A DNA stretch of 64,000 nucleotides from Winogradskyella sp. MH6 (GTDB lineage Bacteria; Bacteroidota; Bacteroidia; Flavobacteriales; Flavobacteriaceae): contig NZ_CP094494.1 of the NCBI RefSeq assembly GCF_022810765.1, positions 62,001 to 126,000 of the forward strand, in the 5' to 3' direction. The first letter of the stretch is position 1, and the number at the start of each line of letters is the position of its first letter. Both the position numbers and the translations under genes were made by a program. The notes under the pieces were generated by a model, which saw only the letters and a program-made list of their open reading frames with translations, was not told where the DNA came from and searched no databases. This document shows positions 63,638 through 64,000 of this stretch, in pieces.

Positions 63638-64000
63638 TTTTTTCTCTTTTTAAAACGGTTTGTAACTTTTGTTTTCCTCTAGATAATTGTGTTCTAGATG
63701 CCACTTCAGAGATATTTAGTATTTCTGAGATTTCGCTGTGGTCGTAACCTTCAATTAAATAGAGCATGACGACATACCTGTATTTTTCGGGCAATTCTTC
63801 AATTGCTGTTTTTACATCTTCAATGGTTATGTCATCATCAACCAACCACTCATTTTCATCTTTAGCATCAATCACATTAAGATGATGCTCTTCCAATTCA
63901 ATCAATCGTTGTTTTTTCGATTTTAAAACATCAATACATCTATTCACCACAATACGTTTTAACCACGCGCCAAAACTTACTTCGGCTCTGTACTGATCTA
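63621..64000 (-). CDS. RNA polymerase sigma-70 factor, ECF type (5' end outside window)
   Basis: Reading frame open to the window edge; about 126 residues visible. Sigma region 2 end (FGAWLKRIVVNRCIDVLKSK, where WL.RI..N...D is the classic 2.4 end), then region 4 with ELPEKYRYVVMLYLIEGYDH and the helix-turn-helix SEISEILNISEVASRTQLSR. Coupled by overlap to the anti-sigma-like gene, so it probably controls its own operon. Confidence 0.93.
   Translation of the reverse strand, partial: DQYRAEVSFGAWLKRIVVNRCIDVLKSKKQRLIELEEHHLNVIDAKDENEWLVDDDITIEDVKTAIEELPEKYRYVVMLYLIEGYDHSEISEILNISEVASRTQLSRGKQKLQTVLKREKNGTRS

Noticed and set aside
1..64000. tRNA, rRNA, riboswitch, prophage or transposase genes
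   Set aside because: Intergenic regions were read for cloverleaf-like or conserved RNA patterns and for transposase or phage protein motifs; none could be supported.

Overview
The window is chromosomal DNA from a marine-type member of the Bacteroidetes, most likely family Flavobacteriaceae. The basis is low G+C, Bacteroidetes promoters (TTG/TTTG, about 18-19 nt, TAnnTTTG), several TTG starts, a PorV-like protein, flavobacterial families (DUF6090, the DUF2795 gene before secA), a long SecA without a zinc tail, and lipoproteins with acidic residues after the cysteine. No rRNA, tRNA, CRISPR array, prophage, transposase or integrase was found.

Layout. 1-4.9 kb: a cyclophilin fragment and small accessory genes (VOC, DUF1428, DUF6090, CPBP protease, secreted protein). 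4.9-8.6 kb: a minus-strand accessory run (DUF1801 protein, an rsgA-type GTPase, three small membrane-anchored proteins) separated by long, imperfectly palindromic intergenic repeats lying almost against the stop and start codons, like integron cassettes but without an integrase in view. 8.65-18.3 kb: housekeeping and envelope genes: recQ, then divergently kdsD-tatC-AhpD-like-lptB, a TerC pair, pssA, a PorV-like protein and an Lnb-type (DUF4105) protein.

18.3-48.8 kb: a 27-gene, single-strand polysaccharide locus starting from one clear promoter (48808-48837). It has Wza and Wzc, two initiating sugar-phosphate transferases, UDP-HexNAc epimerase and dehydrogenase genes, a second SDR, a Wzm/Wzt ABC exporter, eight recognisable glycosyltransferases plus one GT-B-like protein, neuA/neuB/neuC for a CMP-nonulosonate (sialic-acid-like) sugar, an O-antigen polymerase/ligase, an MBOAT/SGNH acylation pair and three different sulfotransferases. 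The inferred product is an acidic, sulfated, O-acylated, nonulosonate-containing surface polysaccharide. I see no Wzx flippase; the ABC exporter probably does that step.

48.9-60.5 kb: ABC-F ATPase, SAM methyltransferase, LolD-like ATPase, cob(I)alamin adenosyltransferase, a DUF2795 protein with strong promoter and terminator, secA, two probable surface lipoproteins, a membrane protein and a fourth sulfotransferase. 60.6-64 kb: an M23 peptidase, then an ECF sigma factor (cut by the window end), a membrane-anchored putative anti-sigma protein and a strange 531-residue secreted protein with proline and Trp/Lys/Glu repeats.
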